Shown here in pieces: positions 9,101 to 13,968 of a stretch of 21,901 nucleotides of DNA (within the stretch, counting starts at the first letter, position 1; every line of letters begins with the position of its first letter). Under the pieces are notes generated by a model. The model did not search any database and was not told the DNA's origin. It was given only the letters and a program-made list of their open reading frames with translations. Made by a program: the position numbers and the translations under genes. The stretch lies in the NCBI GenBank assembly GCA_013152945.1, contig JAADFL010000109.1, forward strand, positions 1 through 21,901. Reading direction: 5' to 3'. The stretch is from Deltaproteobacteria bacterium (lineage in GTDB: Bacteria; Myxococcota_A; JAADFL01).

Positions 9101-9193
9101 TCAGGCTCCGGCGGACATGGAGGGGGTAGTGGAGCAGGAGGATTTTCAGGCACCGACGGCATTGACGGCGCCGAGGGAGACACGAATTTCTAA
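3179..9193 (+). CDS. Giant multi-domain lipoprotein: ASH, MopE, beta-helix-like and Gly-rich regions
   Basis: 2004 residues. Residues 1-24 form a lipoprotein signal with near-canonical lipobox VSTC (Cys24; Thr at -1 is unusual). Residues 38-81 are a Cys-rich module, followed by an acidic linker. About 116-718 carry five choice-of-anchor D (ASH/HYDIN-like) beta-sandwich domains, each with an FG motif and an N-x-G-G/N-x-G-x-x-x-L-x-V turn. The second contains an inserted acidic/Cys segment near residues 302-347. Nine MopE-type metal-binding motifs occur between about 754 and 1390. About 1472-1620 resemble a DUF1565/parallel beta-helix N-terminus (IYVSAND, LYGGY, LDGFVI). Residues 1621-2004 are rich in GGNGG/GGSGG. 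The start follows GGAGGAG at 3167-3173. It is presumably anchored in the outer membrane and may act in adhesion or metal binding; both are inferred. It lies in tandem with a related MopE protein and 43 bases before the rpsO promoter. Confidence 0.92.
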   Translation: MNSSWKPIIRFFYLVALGLLVSTCGDTQKSTSNNNTICSTDKDCGPGMHCDGGFCAPDKSGCKNDLDCDPWEVCNSGKCVLRTNEPDANADMEPEQSRDADASENHGENEAHLPQIDVQPSKIEFGATRIGVMVERQVFIQNRGNADLLVQSIQIEQGQSNVFNVKWTGNLPLTVEPDKPIKLVVSYVQDDANPDFGLLLIGSNDPDPEDAIVKIPMYSQYKGSSDLVITGTPASMEDDVNEVPFGSLPVHSTGTIEIYLKNGGVGGSILTVDEVRLSPASSAFTLKADPKPPTSMLVFDSECAPGNMADAEADAETETDGEPADECATKFGATYSCVNGLCMDDSGLVPDLVKIQITFSPSSAGDFFTYLLIGNNSDTDGGQTVMLPVHGKGVIGELVAEPDPLDFGLNYTGKSYKKNITLSNKGGDDLTISEISLEHGDKGFDFKPGGPIPALLGPGDELIIEITYSPSSTGLVEDNLVIRSNAPTNPEQRIRLLGNAINPPTIMVTPKTVNFGNVEAGRRIQQELTVQNVGGDLLRISNISLRDKDTGLSFTPGSIPSLSPSESSSLYITVEASSPGIVDDELRLETNDPDSPVFTIPVTATIEKPVLTVTPWPILDFGEIYYYDGSTTSTITIENSGVGNLTVTRLDLATGSSTDFSLGTMKLDGVPVTVPVVLQPSGHVLSIDASYKPGEIGPDNGAVEIDTDIFGYEQQFLSLSGQGRDCLPGFADLDKGKPGCEYPCPVNPPVAEICDHKDNNCNGLVDEGINTDNDPENCGDCGVICKYDEAYAMCVSGNCKIGSCKDGFADVDKDDSNGCEYPCPVNPPGFEECNGVDDDCNGLVDEGVTPPADPCEVTNNFGTCTGTWVCKEQDGSTDWQCVAKTPGAEICDLKDNDCDGEIDEDFKDDRGEYLDDENCGACGVTCIGAIPHATAACVVNGDSERCEVKECDSGYYKKGPLTCIAVTSDLCSPCTQDSDCPTPGDLCLDLDSAKFCGRDCSDGNLHGTQAGECPAGFTCKDLGEDKHQCIPLSGSCTCLAENDQDQRACIQSNEYGTCYGQQTCHPDSGWSSCTALIPSVEKCDGVDNDCDNYIDDLTGRGESCPITNSIGTCYGKLDCTASSEDLVCVGQTPAIETCNYLDDDCDGSIDEDFPDLYSSCSAGTGACQRYGFMQCKPDGSGTECNAKAGLAGTEVCNNIDDDCDGEIDEDQWPQKGQPCSLGQGVCARLGVYICDPSDPSGPVICNAIPGTAGTETCNGLDDDCDGDVDEDLTIPDCPLQDGVCLGSKKTCGGLDGWLECGPSEYGADYEPVEQSCDGLDNDCDGQTDEGLSPELCALTQGVCAGSTKRCGGASGWLDCDASDYGSNYETVETTCDYLDNDCDGIIDETWQTGGVYNRDDACGNCYNDCTSIYDKPNAYGTCDTSGSSPSCTMVCCKAGDGSRPSCDGIYDYFDLNGVPDDGCEFRLDPNAIYVSANDVDADDAAGCGRGPAQTGGTNRPCLSIGTGLAEAASSGRSAVLVAGGAYYESITLVDGTSLYGGYNPVTWGRDIAANLTSIFGDSAASNKKTVTAENITSSNTVLDGFVIYGENATQPGGNSYAIWIKDSNSNLKINNNKVWAGDGAKGIDGSAGTNGSNGGNGNPGIDAYEPSAGYNCYESCTGNGAESPGGNGGTNTCTDKGAVNGGDGGLADCPDYDEDTNECSACPDNSDQTLTTTGLPGSNGGGDGGQGGCDGLMDYSCTSACSCIMPDPAVCSQGLTASTGANGANGTNGAGGTGCPDQTGSVVSGEWIGGSGTNGSDGSSGLGGGGGGAGGGVETYDSTWCSNDGGSDIGGSGGGGGAGGCRGTGGSAGAAGGGSFALFVVFSSDPLGNIPQISGNTMHRTNGGNGGDGGPGGTGGSGGHGGNGGAGGINGTSVWCAAAGAKGGEGGDGGHGGGGGGGCGGVSFGIFSSGQGATDISAWKTQNSFQSDGVSGSGGHGGGSGAGGFSGTDGIDGAEGDTNF
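5438..7350 (+). repeat. Array of nine MopE-type putative metal-binding motifs
   Basis: Within the giant lipoprotein, nine copies of C-(D/N)-x-x-D-(D/N)-(D/N)-C-(D/N)-x-x-x-D-(D/E) recur at irregular 40-110 residue spacing, the first near residue 754 and the last near 1375. The intervening segments carry CxxGxC-like modules with a conserved Trp or Tyr before a Cys. The motif matches the Pfam putative metal-binding family named after Methylococcus MopE. Whether these copies bind copper or calcium cannot be read from the sequence. Confidence 0.85.
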
Positions 9194-9236
9194 AGCTGTT
9201 GCCGTTGAGAATTATTATTGGGGACGAAGGTATTCT

Positions 9237-9265
9237 TTGACAACAGCCGCGAACCAGAGTATAAG
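9237..9265 (+). promoter_or_regulatory. Near-consensus sigma-70 promoter for rpsO
   Basis: TTGACA at 9237-9242, a 17-base spacer, then TATAAG at 9260-9265. Expected transcription start is near 9272, giving a leader of about 47 bases. The promoter begins 43 bases after the stop of the upstream lipoprotein gene, so the rpsO operon has its own strong initiation site. Confidence 0.85.
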
Positions 9266-9277
9266 CAATTCCCTACC

Positions 9278-9328
9278 CTGCAGGCCGGGCGCGCTTGCAG
9301 TGGACATGGAGGTGTGAAATGGCGCTCG
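9278..9328 (+). promoter_or_regulatory. Candidate S15 autoregulatory leader (hairpin plus pseudoknot)
   Basis: CTGCAGGC (9278-9285) pairs with GCTTGCAG (9293-9300) as an 8-bp stem with one G-U pair next to a G-C pair. All seven loop bases, CGGGCGC (9286-9292), are complementary to GCGCTCG (9322-9328), codons 2-4 of rpsO, with one G-U pair. The Shine-Dalgarno (9308-9312) and ATG (9319) lie in the connecting loop. This resembles the Escherichia coli rpsO pseudoknot in which S15 traps the 30S subunit. With no unpaired bases between the two stems, one or two pairs probably open in the real fold. Confidence 0.5.
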
Positions 9329-9588
9329 AAACACAGGCGAAAAAAGAAATTATCGAAAAGTTCAAGACCCACGAAAAGGACACCGGCTCCCCCGAGGTCC
9401 AGATTGCTCTGCTCACAGAGAGAATCAAGTACCTGACCGAGCACTTCAAGGTACACAAAAAGGACCATCATTCCAGGCGGGGCCTGCTGAAAATGGTAGG
9501 ACTTAGGAGAAGGCTCCTGGATTACCTTAAACGAAAGAACGTGGAACGTTACAGGAAGATCATCAAAGAACTCGGCATAAGGAAATAA
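9319..9588 (+). CDS. rpsO: 30S ribosomal protein S15
   Basis: 89 residues, the usual S15 length. S15 binds 16S rRNA helices 20-22 early in platform assembly of the 30S subunit. Recognisable are the N-terminal MALETQ...KKEIIEKF helix, the conserved [13 protein letters not shown] motif (about residues 21-33), the H[10 protein letters not shown] segment (about 45-55), and the basic C-terminal [10 protein letters not shown]. The ATG at 9319 was chosen because GGAGG sits 6 bases upstream and it gives the standard N-terminus; an upstream in-frame ATG at 9295 would add eight non-conserved residues and lies within the leader hairpin. First gene of rpsO-pnp-dut, with a near-consensus promoter and a leader structure that suggests feedback control by S15. 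Confidence 0.98.
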   Translation: MALETQAKKEIIEKFKTHEKDTGSPEVQIALLTERIKYLTEHFKVHKKDHHSRRGLLKMVGLRRRLLDYLKRKNVERYRKIIKELGIRK

Positions 9589-9598
9589 CAGGGCGCAA

Positions 9599-9628
9599 AA
9601 TTGATGCGGCAAAAGGGCCGCGTCGATT
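9599..9628 (+). other. 12-bp RNA hairpin between rpsO and pnp
   Basis: The arm 9599-9610 pairs along its whole length with 9617-9628 around a 6-base loop, including two G-U pairs. No T-tract follows, so it is not a typical terminator. In enterobacteria the rpsO-pnp gap carries a hairpin cut by RNase III for PNPase autoregulation, and this stem occupies the same place. The processing role is inferred from position only. Confidence 0.5.
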
Positions 9629-9692
9629 GTAGTGCCATGACAGGGCTGATAACCGGTTTGCAAAAGCCTGATGCGGCTTAGTCTTTCAGCAG

Positions 9693-9717
9693 TGCTCTCG
9701 AATTAATATCGAGGGTA
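9693..9717 (+). other. Second rpsO-pnp intergenic hairpin
   Basis: CTCTCGA (9695-9701) and TCGAGGG (9709-9715) pair with one T-G wobble around an AT-only 7-base loop, and two further pairs extend the stem outward (G-U, then T-A). It ends 65 bases before the pnp ATG. No T-tract follows. It may be part of the pnp leader or a processing signal. Confidence 0.4.
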
Positions 9718-9782
9718 GCGTTGTGAGACTAGACCGCCTACTGCATTTTGGTTGAGCCCATTTGTTACAAGGAGATTTTACA

Positions 9783-11906
9783 ATGGACGTGCATTCGGAA
9801 AAAGTTGAAATCGGCGGCCGGACCTTTTCCATCGAGACAGGAGGTGTGGCAAAACAGGCGGACGGTTCCGTATTGGTGCGGTACGGTGATACAATGGTGC
9901 TCGTAACCGCTGTATCACTCGACGAAGCAAGAGAAGGGGTGGATTTTTTCCCGCTTACAGTGGACTACAGGGAAAGAACCGCTGCAGCAGGCAAAATACC
10001 CGGCGGCTTTTTCAAACGCGAAGGAGCGCCCAGGGAATCCGAGACGCTTGCCTGCCGCCTCATAGACAGGCCAATCAGGCCCCTGTTTCCAAAGGGATAT
10101 AGCTTCGAGACACAAATTGTCAATCTTGTAATGTCGGCCGACAAGGAGAACGATCCGGCAGTACTCGCAATAACGGGCGCCAGCGCAGCCCTGATGGTTT
10201 CGGATATTCCGTTCAACGGCCCCATTGCGGGATTAAGGGTCGGCAGGTTGAACGAAGAATTCGTCATAAATCCGCCCAACACCATGAAGGACGAACTGGA
10301 ACTCGACGTGGTTGTTGCAGTAAAGGAAGGCACGATCGTAATGGTCGAAGGCGAGGCAAAGGGCGTTTCCGAAGACGTAATGATAGAGGCTCTTTTGTTT
10401 GCCCAGGAGCAAGCCGCGCCCTTGCTGGAAATGCAAAAGAAACTTCAAAAAGAGGCCGGCAAGGAGAAAAGGGAGTTCATTGAGCCCGAGACGGACGAGG
10501 AACTCGTTTCCCTTGTAAGTGATACCATAGCCGACCGGCTCGACGAAGCGCTTTCAGTCCAAGGCAAGCTGGACAGGTACAAGGCTACAAAAGAAGTACT
10601 GAAACAAGTTATCCAGGAGTTGGTGAAAAAAAATCCGGATGTATTCGAGGAAAGGCAAAAGGAAATTTCGGACGCTTTCGACTTGGTGAAGAAACGCCTG
10701 ATAAGGAAAAAAACCATAGAAACTTCGATTCGCCTGGACGGCAGAAAGCTGGACGAGATAAGGCCGATTACGTGCAAGGTCGGATTCCTGCCAAGAACCC
10801 ACGGCTCCGCTCTCTTCACAAGAGGCGAAACACAGGCATGCGTATCATGCACACTCGGAACAGACAGGGACGAACAAAGGATAGATGATCTTACCGGAGA
10901 ATGGTTCAAGAGGTTCATACTCCACTATAATTTCCCTCCCTTCTCTGTCGGTGAAGCAAAATTCATAAGAGGTCCAGGAAGGCGCGAGATCGGCCACGGA
11001 GCCTTGGCAGAGCGCGCAATCAAATCTCAGGTTCCAGGTGAAGATGAATTTCCATACACCATAAGGATAGTAAGCGACATACTCGAATCCAATGGTTCAT
11101 CGTCCATGGCCACGGTATGCGGAGGAACAATGGCCTTGATGGACGCAGGAGTTCCCATAACCGAGCCCGTGTCCGGTATCGCCATGGGATTAATCAAGGA
11201 AGGAGACAAAGTCGCCATTCTATCGGACATCCTCGGCGATGAAGATCACTTGGGAGACATGGATTTCAAGGTCTGTGGCACGAAGAAAGGCATTACCGCC
11301 ATGCAGATGGATGTCAAGATTGCAGGAATCGACAAGGAAATACTCAAGAAAGCGCTCGAGCAAGCAAGACAGGGCCGGGACTTCATTCTCGGGAAAATGC
11401 TCGAAACAATAGCGGAACCTCGTTCGGAACTTTCTACATATGCACCAAGAATAACCACCATTTCAGTCAAACCTGAAAGAATAAAAGACGTAATCGGCCC
11501 CGGAGGCAAGAACATCCGCGAGATCACCTCCTCGACCGGTTGTGAAATCGACATAGATGACAGCGGCAAGATCAACATCGCATCTGCAGACCGGGATGCC
11601 TCCCAAAAGGCCATCGACATGATCAGGGGCCTGACCCGCGAGGCGGAAGTCGGCGAACTCTATAATGGAACGGTTCGCAAGATAACCGACTTCGGCGCAT
11701 TCGTGGAGATCCTGCCGGGAAAGGACGGCTTGTTGCACATCTCGCAAATAGCCGACAAAAGGATCGAAAAGGTTACTGATATACTACACGAAGGAGACGA
11801 AGTGCTGGTCAAGGTAATCGAAATTCAACGGGACGGCAAGATCCGCCTCTCCCGCAAAGAAGCCCTTGCAGACAAGGCTCGTGAAGAAGCCGGCAAAGGA
11901 AAGTAA
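9783..11906 (+). CDS. pnp: Polyribonucleotide nucleotidyltransferase (PNPase)
   Basis: 707 residues, full length for the family. PNPase is a trimeric 3'-5' phosphorolytic exoribonuclease that degrades RNA to nucleoside diphosphates, often in the degradosome. Domains in order: RNase PH 1 (about 1-140, with [20 protein letters not shown] and [11 protein letters not shown]), an all-helical linker (about 150-235), RNase PH 2 (about 310-540, with GRREIGHG and the catalytic aspartate region [14 protein letters not shown] near 484-494), a KH domain with GPGGKN near 571, and an S1 domain from about 624 ([20 protein letters not shown]). The ATG at 9783 follows AAGGAGA; an in-frame TTG at 9762 is upstream of that ribosome-binding site and was rejected. 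It lies 194 bases after rpsO with two hairpins between, and 9 bases before dut. Confidence 0.98.
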   Translation: MDVHSEKVEIGGRTFSIETGGVAKQADGSVLVRYGDTMVLVTAVSLDEAREGVDFFPLTVDYRERTAAAGKIPGGFFKREGAPRESETLACRLIDRPIRPLFPKGYSFETQIVNLVMSADKENDPAVLAITGASAALMVSDIPFNGPIAGLRVGRLNEEFVINPPNTMKDELELDVVVAVKEGTIVMVEGEAKGVSEDVMIEALLFAQEQAAPLLEMQKKLQKEAGKEKREFIEPETDEELVSLVSDTIADRLDEALSVQGKLDRYKATKEVLKQVIQELVKKNPDVFEERQKEISDAFDLVKKRLIRKKTIETSIRLDGRKLDEIRPITCKVGFLPRTHGSALFTRGETQACVSCTLGTDRDEQRIDDLTGEWFKRFILHYNFPPFSVGEAKFIRGPGRREIGHGALAERAIKSQVPGEDEFPYTIRIVSDILESNGSSSMATVCGGTMALMDAGVPITEPVSGIAMGLIKEGDKVAILSDILGDEDHLGDMDFKVCGTKKGITAMQMDVKIAGIDKEILKKALEQARQGRDFILGKMLETIAEPRSELSTYAPRITTISVKPERIKDVIGPGGKNIREITSSTGCEIDIDDSGKINIASADRDASQKAIDMIRGLTREAEVGELYNGTVRKITDFGAFVEILPGKDGLLHISQIADKRIEKVTDILHEGDEVLVKVIEIQRDGKIRLSRKEALADKAREEAGKGK

Positions 11907-11915
11907 CCGGATGTT

Positions 11916-12374
11916 ATGGACACCACTCTAAAAGTACGGGTCAAGTATATCAGGCCCGAACAAGACAAGGACATCCCATTACCGAAAAGAATGAGCCCGA
12001 AAGCGGCTGGAATCGATTTATTCGCTGCAATTGCCGGACCGGTCGAATTGCCTCCATTGTCCATTGCTAAAATACCAACAGGCATTGCCCTGGAACTACC
12101 GGAAGGCCACGAAGGCCAGGTCAGGCCCAGGTCGGGCCTGGCTGCAAAATACGGCATCACTCTCTTGAACAGCCCGGGCACAATCGACCAGGATTATAGA
12201 GGTGAAATCCAGGTGATCCTCATTAACCTGGGGGAAAAACCTTTCACTGTGAAAAGAGGAATGCGCGTAGCTCAACTCGTTGTTGCACCGGTTACTCTTT
12301 GTGAAGTTATCGAGGCAAAGGAATTGGAAGATACATCCAGGGCTGGAGGCGGGTTCGGATCTACCGGCCTTTAG
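11916..12374 (+). CDS. dut: Deoxyuridine 5'-triphosphate nucleotidohydrolase (dUTPase)
   Basis: 152 residues. It hydrolyses dUTP to dUMP and pyrophosphate, limiting uracil incorporation into DNA and supplying dUMP for thymidylate synthesis; the family is a cytoplasmic trimer. All five motifs are visible: AGIDLFA (31-37), RPRSGLA (70-76), GTIDQDYRGEI (88-98), GMRVAQLV (115-122) and the C-terminal RAGGGFGSTG (142-151). The last has Ala where the family more often has Gly or Thr. It starts 9 bases after the pnp stop without a strong Shine-Dalgarno, so translational coupling with pnp is likely. Adjacency to pnp is a recurring arrangement in deltaproteobacteria-like genomes. Confidence 0.97.
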   Translation: MDTTLKVRVKYIRPEQDKDIPLPKRMSPKAAGIDLFAAIAGPVELPPLSIAKIPTGIALELPEGHEGQVRPRSGLAAKYGITLLNSPGTIDQDYRGEIQVILINLGEKPFTVKRGMRVAQLVVAPVTLCEVIEAKELEDTSRAGGGFGSTGL

Positions 12375-12393
12375 ACCGCCAAATACCATTACC

Positions 12394-12422
12394 TTGCACT
12401 AATAAACGCTCCCTGATATCTT
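12394..12422 (+). promoter_or_regulatory. Weak promoter candidate before the HisKA-like gene
   Basis: TTGCAC (12394-12399), 17 bases, then TATCTT (12417-12422). The match is moderate at -10 and poor in the second half of the -35. Initiation would fall near 12429, after the upstream ATG at 12426 but before the ribosome-binding site at 12432, consistent with the chosen start. The gene could instead be read from the pnp-dut transcript. Confidence 0.3.
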
Positions 12423-12446
12423 GAAATGGTCGGGGAGGTTCTTATC

Positions 12447-12695
12447 ATGTCAATGATAAAAGAATATATTGTGACAGAAGAAGAGATCAGGGAAATGCGC
12501 AGATTCATCCATGACGTGCGTTCCCCCTTGATAACCATCAGGGGTTTTGCAGAAATACTAAAAATGCGCCTGGATGGCAGGGCGGACAATAACGAACTCG
12601 GTTTCCTGGACAAGATTATCAATAACGTGGACAAGATGGCCGAAAGGCTGGACCACTTGTACGAAAAAGTCATCGATCTCGGTCAGAATGATTAG
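12447..12695 (+). CDS. Stand-alone HisKA (DHp)-like mini-protein
   Basis: 82 residues with no signal peptide or membrane segment. Residues 20-38 read FIHDVRSPLITIRGFAEIL, a good match to the histidine-kinase H-box (H-E/D-x-R-x-P-L-x-x-I-x-G-x-x-E-x-L), with His22 as the candidate phospho-acceptor. A second amphipathic helix spans about 48-78. This is one DHp hairpin, able in principle to make a four-helix dimer. The catalytic HATPase domain (N, G1, F and G2 boxes) is absent, and the next gene begins 29 bases after the stop on the other strand. The start at 12447 has GGGGAGG 8 bases upstream; ATG 12426 lies before it. It could be a phosphotransfer intermediate, a modulator that dimerises with a kinase, or a fixed relic. 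It follows dut by 72 bases. Confidence 0.75.
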   Translation: MSMIKEYIVTEEEIREMRRFIHDVRSPLITIRGFAEILKMRLDGRADNNELGFLDKIINNVDKMAERLDHLYEKVIDLGQND

Positions 12696-12708
12696 ATTAC
12701 CAGGCAAT

Positions 12709-12745
12709 AGAGGCTTTAAAATCATTAATAATCCATAAGGCCTCT
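12709..12745 (+). other. Inverted repeat between convergent genes
   Basis: AGAGGC (12709-12714) and GCCTCT (12740-12745) form a 6-bp stem around an AT-rich 25-base loop. It sits between the HisKA-like gene and the convergent hydrolase gene and overlaps the last hydrolase codons. It might act as a weak bidirectional terminator, but the loop is long and no T-tract follows. Confidence 0.25.
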
Positions 12746-13840
12746 CGTATCACACCACTTCGGGGTGAAATCGATCTTCGGCATCCATTTTATTCCCAAG
12801 CTGCAAAGCCCCTTGTATGCCTCTGCTGCTGCTATGCAATGACCGAGCACATTCGGATGGATGGGATCATCAGGACTTTGTCGTAGCCGCATCGGGCCGA
12901 CCGGGGTAAAAAAAACCGACAGGTCAATATACTTGATCTTCTCTCTTTCCAAGGCGTTAGCCATCATGTTGTGTTTCCAGGACATCTCCCGGTTGCTGAC
13001 ACCCTGGTCTCCAAGTTCGGGAAACAATAAGGCCAATAACGGGATATGTGCCCTGCCGGCAATGTGCCTGATCTTTCGGAGGGCGGCCCAGTTCTCCTCT
13101 GCGTCCAGGTCGATCTTCTCCCCATCACCTTGTCCAAGAGCTGCGACGCCGATATCGACAGCCCTGAACAGGTAGCTATTCTTCAACAGCCGCCTGTAGG
13201 TCTCCATGTCCAGGCTTTTGAAAACCTTCGGAAAGACCCGTGCATACCATTCCAGTACGAACTGGCCTTTTTCCCTCCTCATCTCCTGCATTGAAGCCAT
13301 GTCATTGAGACAAATGCCGATAACCAGTGCATCCGGATGGTAAGTAATCCCTTTTTGTTCGAGAAAGGCTGCGTACTGGACAAGGTTATAACCGACGACA
13401 CCGGCGTTCCAAGCCTCCACATGCGCACCTGCATCAACGCTCAAGACCCTTTCCAGAACAAGCGGCCAGGTCTGGAGCAGGGGTACATAGCTTCTCGAAG
13501 ACCCTCCCATTGTAATGCTGTCGCCCATACATAAGATTCTTTTCCACCCCGGTTCCTTGTCGACCTTGCGATTAAGGTCTCTTAAACCAAGACCGTTCAA
13601 GGACAGGTCCCAAAGCGATGCATAAGGCACGAACTCGTATCCCAAGGGACCATCGACTTTTCTGGTCAGGGCATAGTTGGGATTGTCTGCAGGAAAGCGC
13701 GCTATCACACCCGGCACTTCGGCCAGGAAAATGCGACTTGCCGCTTCTGCAAGGGCCAATCCTGCAATGGCGCCGATCAGAACCGTGACGGGTTTGAACC
13801 ACCAACGATCATGCCTGGATTTTTCTTTTAGTGGATTCAT
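12725..13840 (-). CDS. Membrane-anchored SGNH/GDSL-family hydrolase
   Basis: 371 residues. A basic N-terminus followed by one hydrophobic segment (about 17-34) predicts an inner-membrane anchor or uncleaved signal with the enzyme in the periplasm. SGNH blocks are visible: GDSIT with nucleophile Ser near 108, a conserved Gly in AWNAGVVGYN near 147, GICLND with Asn near 179, and the Asp/His pair in DDPIHPN near 324-327. Such enzymes are esterases or acyltransferases acting on lipids or O-acetylated glycans; the substrate is not evident here. No strong Shine-Dalgarno precedes the ATG. The gene is last in a minus-strand series after an ABC exporter and a TPR/HEAT lipoprotein, but a 128-base gap with palindromes separates it from the lipoprotein gene, so it may have its own promoter. 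Confidence 0.88.
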   Translation of the reverse strand: MNPLKEKSRHDRWWFKPVTVLIGAIAGLALAEAASRIFLAEVPGVIARFPADNPNYALTRKVDGPLGYEFVPYASLWDLSLNGLGLRDLNRKVDKEPGWKRILCMGDSITMGGSSRSYVPLLQTWPLVLERVLSVDAGAHVEAWNAGVVGYNLVQYAAFLEQKGITYHPDALVIGICLNDMASMQEMRREKGQFVLEWYARVFPKVFKSLDMETYRRLLKNSYLFRAVDIGVAALGQGDGEKIDLDAEENWAALRKIRHIAGRAHIPLLALLFPELGDQGVSNREMSWKHNMMANALEREKIKYIDLSVFFTPVGPMRLRQSPDDPIHPNVLGHCIAAAEAYKGLCSLGIKWMPKIDFTPKWCDTRGLMDY

Positions 13841-13896
13841 TCGTCATTCGCGATTGCTTTGTAATAAACCGAAACAGACTTCATTGAACGGCGCAC

Positions 13897-13946
13897 TGGG
13901 GATGTTTTTACAGGTCCCCATCAAAACCATATGAACCACGGTTCAT
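13897..13946 (-). promoter_or_regulatory. Palindromes in the hydrolase upstream region
   Basis: The 128-base gap 13841-13968 contains a perfect 16-base inverted repeat, ATGAACC (13931-13937), AC, GGTTCAT (13940-13946), and a TGGGGA/TCCCCA inverted repeat (13897-13902 and 13915-13920). On the minus strand the first lies 22 bases after the lipoprotein stop and is followed by TTTT, so it could be a weak terminator. It could also be an operator for the downstream hydrolase. No clear -35/-10 pair was found here. Confidence 0.4.
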
Positions 13947-13968
13947 TCTCCAACTTTTTATCAAAATG

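Noticed and set aside
8392-9183. Pro-rich minus-strand frames opposite the Gly-rich tail
   Set aside because: Simple complements of glycine codons; no start signal and no family resemblance.
12447-12695. Truncated or frameshifted full-length histidine kinase
   Set aside because: The frame ends cleanly, the convergent hydrolase gene begins 29 bases later, and no HATPase-like sequence is seen in any frame nearby.
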